Below are positions 5,568-11,248 of a DNA stretch of 11,248 bases, piece by piece (position 1 is the first letter of the stretch; every line of letters starts with the position of its first letter). The translations under genes were made by a program, and so were the position numbers. The stretch is from the NCBI GenBank assembly GCA_038120295.1, contig JAYOLL010000048.1, positions 1 through 11,248 on the forward strand, given 5' to 3'. The stretch comes from JAYOEY01 sp038120295 (GTDB lineage Bacteria; Pseudomonadota; Alphaproteobacteria; MPNO01; UBA2964). The notes below the pieces were generated by a model. The model saw only the letters and a program-made list of their open reading frames with translations. It was not told the DNA's origin and made no database searches.

Positions 5568-6389
5568 CTACGTTTCAGCCCGCCACACCACGGGGTACTG
5601 GTCGCTGTCGAGCGGCCCGCCCGGGGTCAGGTCCGGCGTATCCGGCACCGACGGGATGTATTCGCGCGGCTGCCACACCGCGTCGTCGCCGGCGAAGCGG
5701 ACGGCGAGCGCCCGGCGGCGTACTTGCGGCGACAGGTTGGCATAGGCTCCGTGCAGCAGGGCGGCATGGAACGCGACGCAGTCTCCCGGCTGGAGATCCC
5801 AGCTGACGACCTCGTATCTGTCGGGCTCGGCCTCCACATCCGGCGCCGGGCCGTCATATTTTTCCGCTTCTTCGACCAGATCGCCGAGACCGATGCGGAT
5901 CGGCTGGTAGGTCTTGCCCCAGAGATGCGAGCCGCGGACGCCTTTCATGACGCCCGTTTCCTTCGAGGCCGGATCGAGCGGTATCCAGAGCGAAACGATA
6001 TGTTCGCCTGCGACCTCGAAATAGGGGTGGTCCTGATGCCAGTAGGTCGGGTTTTCGGTGCCCGGTTCCTTCACCAGCAGATGCTCGTCGAACAGGTTGG
6101 CCTTTTTCGAGCCCATCAGCTTCGCCGCAGCCTCGGCCGCCGGTGATTCGAAGGTGAATTTGCGAAACGCCTCAATCCGCCGGTACATGAAATGATCGGT
6201 GAAGAACTTGCCCTTGCCTTCCGGCGCGTAGTTCTTGGACGTAGGGCCGGGCTCTGACATCGCTTCTTCCGTGCCTTCGCGCAGAAGCTCGATCCAGTCC
6301 TCGGAAAACAGGCCGTAGAGCGGCACCACACCATCGCGCCGGTAGGCGGCGACTGTTTCGTCGGTAATCGTCGTTGAGGCAGTATTCAT
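5568..6389 (-). CDS. Phytanoyl-CoA dioxygenase (PhyH) family protein 1
   Basis: This 273-residue Fe(II)/2-oxoglutarate oxygenase belongs to the PhyH family. The metal ligands are H118 and D120 in YWHQDHPYF and H213 in AALLHGAYANLS, followed by arginines 224-226 (RRRALAVRF) for 2-oxoglutarate. Other family signatures are SLWIPLDPASKETGVMKGVRGSH (about 133-155) and the LQPGDCVAFHA turn. Bacterial PhyH proteins hydroxylate very varied small molecules, and nothing here fixes the substrate; a CoA thioester is not implied. The ATG at 6389 has AGGATAG about 10 bases upstream. It is transcribed divergently from the SixA-like gene with only 47 bases between starts. The other PhyH protein in the window differs greatly in sequence, so the two are not a recent duplication. 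Confidence 0.88.
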   Translation of the reverse strand: MNTASTTITDETVAAYRRDGVVPLYGLFSEDWIELLREGTEEAMSEPGPTSKNYAPEGKGKFFTDHFMYRRIEAFRKFTFESPAAEAAAKLMGSKKANLFDEHLLVKEPGTENPTYWHQDHPYFEVAGEHIVSLWIPLDPASKETGVMKGVRGSHLWGKTYQPIRIGLGDLVEEAEKYDGPAPDVEAEPDRYEVVSWDLQPGDCVAFHAALLHGAYANLSPQVRRRALAVRFAGDDAVWQPREYIPSVPDTPDLTPGGPLDSDQYPVVWRAET

Positions 6390-6436
6390 GGAGCGGCTAT
6401 CCTGCCAGAGAGGGATCGTCCTGAAAAGCGGTGGAA

Positions 6437-6916
6437 ATGAAACAACTCATTATCATGCGGCACGGAGAAGCGGAGACCGGTGCCGGCATGCCCGATTTCG
6501 ACCGGGCGCTGACCGCGAAGGGCAGGGCGGACGCGCGCGATATCGGAAACCGCTTGCAGACAGCGGGTTGCGTTCCCGACGCGGTATTTGCGTCGCCGGC
6601 TCTGCGGGCCAGAACCACTGCGGAACTCGCCGTTGAAGGGGCGGGGCTGCCGCCAGGCTGCCTGACGCTCGACGACCGCATTTACCAGGCATTGCCGGAT
6701 ACGCTCCTGGAAATCGCGGCATTCGCCGAACCCGTCCTCGGCCGGATCATGCTGGTCGGACACAACCCGACATTTCACATGTTCGCGCACGGATTTATCG
6801 GCGGGGACGCGGTCGTATCCATGAAGCCGGGAACGGCTGTAATCGTCGATGTTTCGGGCGACTGGGCGGCGCTGACGCCACGGTCGGGGAAAGTCAGGGA
6901 AGTGCTGAGTCCCTGA
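6437..6916 (+). CDS. SixA-like histidine phosphatase
   Basis: This 159-residue protein of the histidine phosphatase (phosphoglycerate mutase-like) superfamily begins with the diagnostic IIMRHGEAE (Arg8, catalytic His9). It continues with FASPALRARTTAE (Arg59) and the second histidine in MLVGHNPTFH (His109). Length and N-terminus match SixA, which removes phosphate from phosphohistidine in signalling or phosphotransfer proteins. Many SixA-like proteins have unknown targets. I chose the ATG at 6437 because family members start M-K-x-L-I; a GTG at 6431 would add two residues. Its stop ends at 6916, the base before the last base of the converging VOC gene, so there is no room for a separate terminator. 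Confidence 0.87.
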   Translation: MKQLIIMRHGEAETGAGMPDFDRALTAKGRADARDIGNRLQTAGCVPDAVFASPALRARTTAELAVEGAGLPPGCLTLDDRIYQALPDTLLEIAAFAEPVLGRIMLVGHNPTFHMFAHGFIGGDAVVSMKPGTAVIVDVSGDWAALTPRSGKVREVLSP

Positions 6917-7327
6917 TCACTCCTCCGCCGGGCTGACTTCCTTCACCGCGCCCCGCCAGCCGCTGCCGGTGATGTCGAAAACCGTGCCTTCGGGCGTACG
7001 GTACTTGATCTCGTAGAAGCTGTTGGGATCGCCGGACTTGTTGCCCATGATGTATGTGGCGCCCGCGGCCTCGGCTTTCTCGCAGGCCGCTTCAGGGTCG
7101 TCGACCCACATGCCGAAATGGTCGATGCCGTAGAATTCGCCATCGCCTTCCCAGCCCAGCGGCTTGCCCTTGCGGTTCAGGAGCGCGAGATTCACCGTGC
7201 CGTCGGACAGGTAGACCGCGCCGTTGGCGGATTCCCCGACCTTTTCCATGTCGAACGCATCGATGAAAAACTTCGCCGAGGCTTCCGGGTCCTTCACCGA
7301 CATCGCGATGTGACGCAGCTTGGCCAT
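6917..7327 (-). CDS. VOC (glyoxalase/bleomycin-resistance) family protein
   Basis: This 136-residue protein has the paired beta-alpha-beta-beta-beta modules of the vicinal oxygen chelate superfamily. It starts LRHIAMSVKDPEASAKFF (candidate metal ligand His6), and a second module starts GIDHFGMWVDD (His70). The end strand reads TPEGTVFDITGSGW, where Asp118 replaces the more usual glutamate ligand. Possible roles are glyoxalase-like isomerisation, dioxygenase activity or binding of a small molecule; sequence cannot choose. It has a very strong ribosome binding site (AAGGAGG) in front of the ATG at 7327. It follows the RidA-family gene by 11 bases on the same strand, so the two form an operon. 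The stop abuts that of the converging SixA-like gene. Confidence 0.85.
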   Translation of the reverse strand: MAKLRHIAMSVKDPEASAKFFIDAFDMEKVGESANGAVYLSDGTVNLALLNRKGKPLGWEGDGEFYGIDHFGMWVDDPEAACEKAEAAGATYIMGNKSGDPNSFYEIKYRTPEGTVFDITGSGWRGAVKEVSPAEE

Positions 7328-7338
7328 TTTTTCCTCCT

Positions 7339-7683
7339 TCAGACCGCCGCCTGAACCATGATTTCGACCAATGTGCCGGGGGTCAGCGTGACGCCGACCG
7401 CGGCGCGCGCGGGCGGGTGGTCCCTGTTCATCCACGTCATCCAGGCCTCGTTCATGTCGTCTTTCAGGTCCATATCGGCGAGATAGACAACGGCGGAGAC
7501 GATTTTCGTTTTGTCCGAGCCGATTTCCGCCAGCACCGCGTCGATCCTGGCGAGCACCTGCTCGGTCTGCTCTTTCATCGGCAGGGTCTTGTCGTCCGCG
7601 ACGATGCCGGAAAGGTAGGCCGTATCGCCGTGAATTACCGCGCGGCTGTTCCAAGCGCCGGGTTGAATGTATTTGAGAGCCAT
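7339..7683 (-). CDS. RidA-family (YjgF/YER057c/UK114) protein
   Basis: This 114-residue protein matches RidA-type imine/enamine deaminases in length and pattern: AYLSGIVADD near 22-31, QTEQVLARIDAVLAEIGSD (39-57), VVYLADM, PARAAVGVTLTPGTLVEIMVQA. The arginine (R93) and glutamate (E107) needed in RidA for hydrolysing 2-aminoacrylate-like intermediates are both present. It may clear reactive enamines from cysteine or serine breakdown, or act on an unknown pathway intermediate. N-terminal family conservation is weaker than in RidA itself, so it may belong to another Rid subgroup. A strong ribosome binding site (AAGGAG) precedes the ATG. It heads an operon with the VOC gene and is divergent from the second PhyH gene, with 84 bases between starts. 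Confidence 0.85.
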   Translation of the reverse strand: MALKYIQPGAWNSRAVIHGDTAYLSGIVADDKTLPMKEQTEQVLARIDAVLAEIGSDKTKIVSAVVYLADMDLKDDMNEAWMTWMNRDHPPARAAVGVTLTPGTLVEIMVQAAV

Positions 7684-7767
7684 ATCTGTTCTCCTTCCAA
7701 ATTCGGGCATAAGATAGACCTTAATTGCGACGCGCCATAGCGGCATCGAAACGGAGGAAGAACGCAA
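7684..7767. promoter_or_regulatory. Divergent control region between RidA and PhyH genes
   Basis: These 84 bases must hold the promoters for both the minus-strand RidA-VOC pair and the plus-strand PhyH-cupin pair. Strong Shine-Dalgarno sequences sit at both ends (AAGGAG for RidA, GGAGGAAG for PhyH). I see no convincing consensus -35/-10 pair or palindrome. The tight shared space makes joint control plausible. Confidence 0.4.
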
Positions 7768-8589
7768 ATGGGCAAGATGCTGAGCGACGAACAGGTCGAG
7801 GGGTTCAAAAGGGACGGGTTCATCTTCGGGCTCAACGCGCTGAACGCGGACGAGGCGCAGGAATGTCTCGACTGTCTTGAGGATTACGAAAAGCGAACCG
7901 GTCAGACGGCGCAGGAAAGCCTGACTCTTAAATCCCACATGCCGTTCGGCCTTTTCAGCCGGGTTATCCGGAACGACAGGGTGCTGGATGCGGTCGAAGA
8001 CCTGATCGGGCCGAATATTCTGTGCTGGGGCTCATCCTTTTTCGTCAAGGAGCCCCACTCAAAGACGTTCGTTTCCTGGCATGCGGATACCTATTACTAC
8101 GGGGTCGAGCCGCAGGAGACCGTGACCGCCTGGATCGCGTTCTCGCCGTCCAATATGGAATCCGGCTGCATTCGCTGCATTCCCGGCAGCCACAAGACGA
8201 AATCCGAATTCGACAACAGGCCGGAGGAACATAACGTCCTGAAGCGCGGACAGGTGACCCGTGACGTCGATGAATCCGAATCGGTCTATATGCCTTTGGA
8301 GGCAGGGCAGTTTTCGATCCATCACGAATGCACGGTGCATTCGTCGCTGCCCAATAACGCCGATTACCGCCGTATCGGCTATTCGATCCATTACTGCCCG
8401 ACCCATTGCGGCGAGAAAATGTACGACCCGGTCGACGGCAAGAAATCGGCGGCCCTCGTGCGGGGCGTCGACGAGTACGGTTACTGGGATCCCGAACCCA
8501 TGACGACGGTCGATTTCGACCCCGCCATGGCGGCGCATATGGTGGAAATCCGCCGCCAGTTCATGTCTCGCAACCAGGGGCGGGGATAG
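7768..8589 (+). CDS. Phytanoyl-CoA dioxygenase (PhyH) family protein 2
   Basis: This 273-residue PhyH-family Fe(II)/2-oxoglutarate oxygenase has metal ligands H105 and D107 in SWHADTYYYG and H191 in HHECTVHSSLPN, with arginines 201-202 (YRRIGYSIHY) in place to bind 2-oxoglutarate. It also has the AWIAFSPSNMESGCIRCIPGSHK stretch (121-143) typical of the fold. The signatures differ clearly from those of the minus-strand PhyH protein; equal length is coincidental. Several cysteines (133, 136, 178, 210, 214) are more than usual for such an enzyme. It starts after a strong GGAGGAAG site and is followed 10 bases later by a cysteine-dioxygenase-like cupin, so the two probably act in one pathway. The substrate is unknown. 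Confidence 0.88.
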   Translation: MGKMLSDEQVEGFKRDGFIFGLNALNADEAQECLDCLEDYEKRTGQTAQESLTLKSHMPFGLFSRVIRNDRVLDAVEDLIGPNILCWGSSFFVKEPHSKTFVSWHADTYYYGVEPQETVTAWIAFSPSNMESGCIRCIPGSHKTKSEFDNRPEEHNVLKRGQVTRDVDESESVYMPLEAGQFSIHHECTVHSSLPNNADYRRIGYSIHYCPTHCGEKMYDPVDGKKSAALVRGVDEYGYWDPEPMTTVDFDPAMAAHMVEIRRQFMSRNQGRG

Positions 8590-8599
8590 GGAAACCGCC

Positions 8600-9178
8600 A
8601 TGTTTGCAGCCGCTGAAACATTTATCGCCGGTATGCGCCAGGATTTCGCCGACGGCCTCCCGGAACCCGATCGCTGGGAACGTTGTCGCACGCTTCTGAA
8701 AGAGCTGATAGCCGATCCGGAGGTAAAGGAAGCGGCGAAGGACTGGCCGGTAACCGGCTTCAATCCGAAGACCGACCGGGTGCAGAACCTGCTGTTCTAC
8801 GAGGATCCCGATTACGGCTTTGTGATCAACGGGTTGATCAAGAATGCCGGCGGTTCCGCGATGGTCCACGATCACGGCACGGCGTGGACGATTTACGGCG
8901 TCCTTTCGGGCGAGGAGCGCATCGTTCATTTCGACGCGGACGAAAAGGACGACGGGAAATTCGACATCAAAGAAAGCCACGCTGAAATCTGCGGTCCAGG
9001 CGATGTCGATATCGTCCAGCCCTGGCTGATCCATTCGGAATATGCGCAGGAGGAGAAATCCATCGCCGTGATCGTGCGTTCCCAGCGTTCGGGAACGTTC
9101 CTGCAATACCGCTATCTCGATGACGGCTCGAAGGTAGAATTCGGTGGTCCCGAACAGGTTCCTTATTCGCTAGGCTGA
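8600..9178 (+). CDS. Cysteine dioxygenase-like cupin
   Basis: This 192-residue single-domain cupin resembles thiol dioxygenases (cysteine and 3-mercaptopropionate dioxygenases), which oxidise a thiol to a sulfinic acid using iron held by three histidines. The likely ligands are H90 and H92 in MVHDHGTAW and H145 in QPWLIHSEY. The usual cupin glutamate after HxH appears to be replaced (TAWT), as expected for three-His enzymes. The length and the helical N-terminus (about 1-50) also fit. It lacks a clear match to the full mammalian-type CDO pattern, so the substrate could be another small thiol or a non-thiol acid. It lies 10 bases after the PhyH gene and is probably co-transcribed. It ends 6 bases from the converging YjdF-like gene. 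Confidence 0.75.
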   Translation: MFAAAETFIAGMRQDFADGLPEPDRWERCRTLLKELIADPEVKEAAKDWPVTGFNPKTDRVQNLLFYEDPDYGFVINGLIKNAGGSAMVHDHGTAWTIYGVLSGEERIVHFDADEKDDGKFDIKESHAEICGPGDVDIVQPWLIHSEYAQEEKSIAVIVRSQRSGTFLQYRYLDDGSKVEFGGPEQVPYSLG

Positions 9179-9184
9179 TATTTT

Positions 9185-9802
9185 TTATATATTTTTCAAT
9201 TCTTTATCATGTTTTCTTGACAGAAAGAGCAGGGATACCACTGCGCCTGTCAACGCCAGAAACATGTCCCACTGCGTGTCCCAGACATCGCCCTGCGTAC
9301 CGAGGAAATCGGTCGCGCCTTCGCCGGCAATGAGCGCCGCCCACCATTCGATCATCTCGTAGAACGCGCTGAAGGCGAGGCAAACGCAGGCGCAGATTAC
9401 GAAAAGCCATTTCCCCGGCTGCAAAGGCGATCTGCGCAGCAGGATTTCGCGCGCTGCAATAGCAGGAATGAAGCCCTGCGCCAGATGACCCAGCCGGTCG
9501 TAGTGATTCCGCCCCAGATCGAACCAGTCCTGTACCCAGAAGCCCACCGGTACCCGTGCATAGGTGAAATGACCACCGATCATCAGGATCACGGCGTGGA
9601 TGAAGATCAGGCGGTAAAGCAGGGAGGTCAGCGGAAAAGATTTCCGGGTGACGATGAGCAACGGCGCCACGATCAGAACCGGCAAGACTTCCATAAACCA
9701 GGTCAGCGTGTCGAACGGTTCAATACCGGACCAGATCAGGACGAGGGTGGTTCCCGTCAAAAGAAAGAGGTTTTCCCGGCCCTGGGTTGAAAAATTTCTC
9801 AA
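9185..9802 (-). CDS. YjdF-like (DUF2238) inner-membrane protein
   Basis: This 205-residue polytopic protein matches the DUF2238/YjdF family, of unknown function. Hydrophobic helices fill about residues 12-28, 34-52, 60-76, 103-118, 130-150 and 178-200. Conserved family blocks are GGHFTYARVPVG, RNHYDRLGHLAQGF, FSAFYEMIEWWAAL and TDFLGTQGDVWDTQWDM, with many charged residues near the membrane face that suggest a catalytic or binding role. The frame stays open to an ATG at 9892, but that start would overlap the rlmB end by 62 bases. The TTG at 9802, preceded by a weak GGA and giving a length close to E. coli YjdF, is preferred with moderate confidence. It follows rlmB by 28 bases and may share its transcript. 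Confidence 0.85.
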   Translation of the reverse strand: MRNFSTQGRENLFLLTGTTLVLIWSGIEPFDTLTWFMEVLPVLIVAPLLIVTRKSFPLTSLLYRLIFIHAVILMIGGHFTYARVPVGFWVQDWFDLGRNHYDRLGHLAQGFIPAIAAREILLRRSPLQPGKWLFVICACVCLAFSAFYEMIEWWAALIAGEGATDFLGTQGDVWDTQWDMFLALTGAVVSLLFLSRKHDKELKNI

Positions 9803-9830
9803 GAGTTTTCCGTAATTAATTGAAACAGCT

Positions 9831-10691
9831 TCAGGTTTTTGGTTGACGTGATGACAGAGCGTATAGGGCAACAGCCGCTGCGTTCGAGACATTCAGGCTG
9901 TTCAGAAGCCGTTCTCCGGTTTGCCGCTCGCCGATGCGGACAAGAAGGTCGCACGCGTCGCGGGTGAGCCTGCGCAAGCCAGGTCCTTCTGCGCCTAAAA
10001 TCAATATATTTCTATTATTTGCTGGTGTTTGTTCAATTGAAATATCAGTTTCTGAATCGAGCCCTGTTGTCCAGAACCCGGCATCCTTCAGCGTTTCCAG
10101 CGAACGCACGATATTTGTGACCCGAACAAGCGGCACGCGCTCGACGGCTCCCGATGCGGCCTTGGCCATGGACCCGGTGACCTCGGGGGCGTGGCGGTCC
10201 TGCACGATGACTCCGAGCGCCCCGAATACGGCCGCCGATCTTAGGATGGCGCCGATATTCTGAGGGTCGTTGACCTGGTCGAGCACGACGATCAGGGCGT
10301 TGGCTGACGTTCCAGCCTCAGCAATCAGGTCCTCAATTGCCACTATCGGCAGTGGGGCGACGAGCGCGGCATGTCCCTGATGCACGGCGCCCGGCGGCAG
10401 CAGGGCCTCCATCTCCTCCCTGTCGATCCTTTCCGACTGCACCGGTGTGCATGGGGAGGCCTCGATTGGATCTCCTGTGTGAACGAGCCTGTGGATCGTC
10501 CGCAGCGGATTTTCGAGTGCGGCTGCGACGGCGTGATTTCCATATAGCCAGATATAGCTGCCGGCATGACGGGGGAGGGGCTTCCTCCCGCGGTCGCCCC
10601 GCAGGTCCGATGCGCGATGGGGCGCGCGGTCCGACTCGCGCCGCTGCCTGCCTCTGGAGGCAGATGATTTTCTTCGTCTTGATCCGCTCAT
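9831..10691 (-). CDS. rlmB: 23S rRNA 2'-O-methyltransferase RlmB (TrmH/SpoU family)
   Basis: This 286-residue SPOUT-class methyltransferase should methylate the ribose of G2251 in the P-loop of 23S rRNA with S-adenosylmethionine. The three SpoU motifs are clear: LDQVNDPQNIGAILRSA (motif 1, about 137-153), ILGAEGPGLRRL (motif 2, about 229-240) and LNSLNVSNAAAVALYAL (motif 3, about 262-278). A substrate-binding N-terminal domain (WLYGNHAVAAAL and onward, about 48-120) precedes them. The first 45 residues are a basic, disordered, Arg-rich extension common in alphaproteobacterial RlmB. No closer in-frame ATG exists, but the ribosome binding site before 10691 is weak. Its place next to tRNA-Tyr, tRNA-Gly and tuf is conserved in alphaproteobacteria. 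Confidence 0.93.
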   Translation of the reverse strand: MSGSRRRKSSASRGRQRRESDRAPHRASDLRGDRGRKPLPRHAGSYIWLYGNHAVAAALENPLRTIHRLVHTGDPIEASPCTPVQSERIDREEMEALLPPGAVHQGHAALVAPLPIVAIEDLIAEAGTSANALIVVLDQVNDPQNIGAILRSAAVFGALGVIVQDRHAPEVTGSMAKAASGAVERVPLVRVTNIVRSLETLKDAGFWTTGLDSETDISIEQTPANNRNILILGAEGPGLRRLTRDACDLLVRIGERQTGERLLNSLNVSNAAAVALYALSSRQPKT

Positions 10692-10825
10692 GACTCTACG
10701 ATGTAAGTTCTTGCCCTGCTGAATTCCATTCTCTATAGTCGCCGCGAAAGATGGGTAAAGGCAAACCTCCTGCTGGCAAATGGTTTTCCATTCGCGGGTA
10801 AGGGGTTTTTGTCATTTTTTGATCG

Positions 10826-10855
10826 TTGACAAACGGAGCAAGATTCCCGTATTTC
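10826..10855 (+). promoter_or_regulatory. Promoter of the tRNA-Tyr/tRNA-Gly/tuf unit
   Basis: A consensus TTGACA (10826-10831), an 18-base spacer and TATTTC (10850-10855) would start transcription near 10862, about 43 bases before tRNA-Tyr. The bases after the -10 are GC-rich (GCACG), as in stringently controlled promoters. The rest of 10692-10904 holds only the rlmB upstream region; I see no gene in it. Confidence 0.55.
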
Positions 10856-10904
10856 GCACGTTCGCGTTTCGCCTGCCTGGAACGGATCGGCTGTCCGATT
10901 CTGG

Positions 10905-10990
10905 GGAGGGGTGCCCGAGTGGCTAAAGGGGACGGGCTGTAAACCCGTTGGCGTACGCCTACGTTGGTTCGAATCCAACCCCCTCCACCA
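10905..10990 (+). tRNA. tRNA-Tyr (anticodon GTA)
   Basis: This 86-base class II tRNA has acceptor arms GGAGGGG and CCCCTCC, an anticodon arm ACGGGCTGTAAACCCGT with anticodon GTA, a long variable arm (GGCGTACGCC region), and the T-arm GTTGGTTCGAATCCAAC. The discriminator is A, and CCA is encoded (10988-10990). The extra arm and GTA anticodon together fix it as bacterial tRNA-Tyr. Confidence 0.97.
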
Positions 10991-11045
10991 CGCGGCAGGT
11001 GGAAGATTGTGAGGGAGCTTGAGGTTTGGTAGGAGATGTTGCACT

Positions 11046-11119
11046 GCGGGTGTAGCTCAATGGTAGAGCCCCAGCCTTCCAAGCTGGTTACGTGGGTTCG
11101 ATTCCCATCACCCGCTCCA
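11046..11119 (+). tRNA. tRNA-Gly (anticodon TCC)
   Basis: This 74-base tRNA has acceptor arms GCGGGTG and CACCCGC, D-arm TAGCTCAATGGTAGAGC, anticodon arm CCAGCCTTCCAAGCTGG with anticodon TCC, T-arm GTGGGTTCGATTCCCAT, discriminator T and encoded CCA (11117-11119). It follows tRNA-Tyr by 55 bases and precedes tuf by 76 bases, probably on one transcript that is cut by RNase P and 3' processing enzymes. Confidence 0.97.
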
Positions 11120-11195
11120 AAACTCGACTGAAACTAAAGTGATCTTACCGAAGGACCGGTGTCCGGGGTCCGTTTGAGAAAACTGGGAAAAGACG

Positions 11196-11248
11196 ATGGC
11201 TAAAGAGAAGTTTGAACGTACGAAGCCGCATTGCAACATCGGGACGAT
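11196..11248 (+). CDS. tuf: Elongation factor Tu (N-terminal start, truncated by window end)
   Basis: The first 17 codons read MAKEKFERTKPHCNIGT, the nearly invariant start of alphaproteobacterial elongation factor Tu, leading into the first GTP-binding region (GHVDHGKT follows in the family). EF-Tu carries aminoacyl-tRNA to the ribosome. The gene runs off the right end; the full protein is normally about 395 residues. A weak purine-rich site (GGGAAAAG) precedes the ATG. The order tRNA-Tyr, tRNA-Gly, tuf is the conserved tufB-type setting. Confidence 0.95.
   Translation, partial: MAKEKFERTKPHCNIGT

Noticed and set aside
5490..6146. 218-codon plus-strand open frame opposite PhyH protein 1
   Set aside because: It is a shadow of the PhyH gene, whose metal and 2-oxoglutarate residues are all on the minus strand.
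7328..7654. Upstream extension of the VOC reading frame
   Set aside because: The open frame runs back through the RidA-family gene in another phase. The strong Shine-Dalgarno before 7327 and the family N-terminus set the real start.
10696..11082. Minus-strand open frame containing GGGWIRTNVGVRQRVYSPS
   Set aside because: It is the antisense translation of the tRNA-Tyr gene, a well-known source of false proteins in annotation. The frame at 10733-11044 is the same artefact.
1..11248. CRISPR arrays, phage genes and toxin-antitoxin pairs
   Set aside because: No regularly spaced repeats, phage structural genes or small paired genes of this kind were seen.

Overview
The window looks like a piece of an alphaproteobacterial chromosome, probably from a free-living and perhaps marine relative of the Rhodospirillales. 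Three things suggest this. The coding sequence is GC-rich. The right end has the order rlmB - tRNA-Tyr - tRNA-Gly - tuf, which is typical of alphaproteobacteria. One intergenic region carries GTCATTCCGG...GGATCC-type palindromic repeats common in that class. The genus cannot be read from the sequence, and the taxonomic call is inference.

Layout, left to right. (1) Positions 1-805 are a distinct, partly AT-rich patch on the 3' side of a tRNA-Thr gene. It holds a small two-helix membrane protein of unknown function and the C-terminal scrap of an IS3-family transposase. (2) tRNA-Thr(TGT) lies on the minus strand at 806-881. (3) Positions 882-2795 hold a promoter with two near-identical palindromic operators and a two-gene operon: a TauD/TfdA-type Fe(II)/2-oxoglutarate dioxygenase and a two-domain mercaptopyruvate-type sulfurtransferase. 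(4) Positions 2895-4556 hold a fumarylacetoacetase-fold hydratase (MhpD-like) and a CmcJ/NvfI-type oxygenase, each with its own candidate promoter. (5) Positions 4557-4838 are non-coding, with two repeat units. (6) Positions 4839-6389, minus strand, hold a protein with two thioredoxin-fold domains and a phytanoyl-CoA-dioxygenase (PhyH) family enzyme. (7) Positions 6437-7683 hold a SixA-like phosphatase on the plus strand, then a VOC-family and a RidA-family protein on the minus strand. (8) Positions 7768-9178 hold a second PhyH-family enzyme followed by a cysteine-dioxygenase-like cupin, probably one operon. (9) Positions 9185-10691, minus strand, hold a YjdF-like membrane protein and rlmB. 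(10) Positions 10692 to the end hold a strong promoter, tRNA-Tyr, tRNA-Gly and the start of tuf.

The middle 8 kb is unusual. It encodes five mononuclear non-haem iron oxygenase candidates from four families (TauD, CmcJ/NvfI, PhyH twice, CDO-like cupin), plus two sulfur or thiol proteins (sulfurtransferase, dual-thioredoxin) and three small-molecule or repair enzymes (hydratase, VOC, RidA). The genes form several short units on both strands, so this is not one operon. The content suggests an accessory catabolic or detoxification region, possibly for sulfur-containing or ether/acid substrates. No substrate can be assigned from sequence alone. The flanking tRNA, rlmB and tuf genes are core housekeeping genes.
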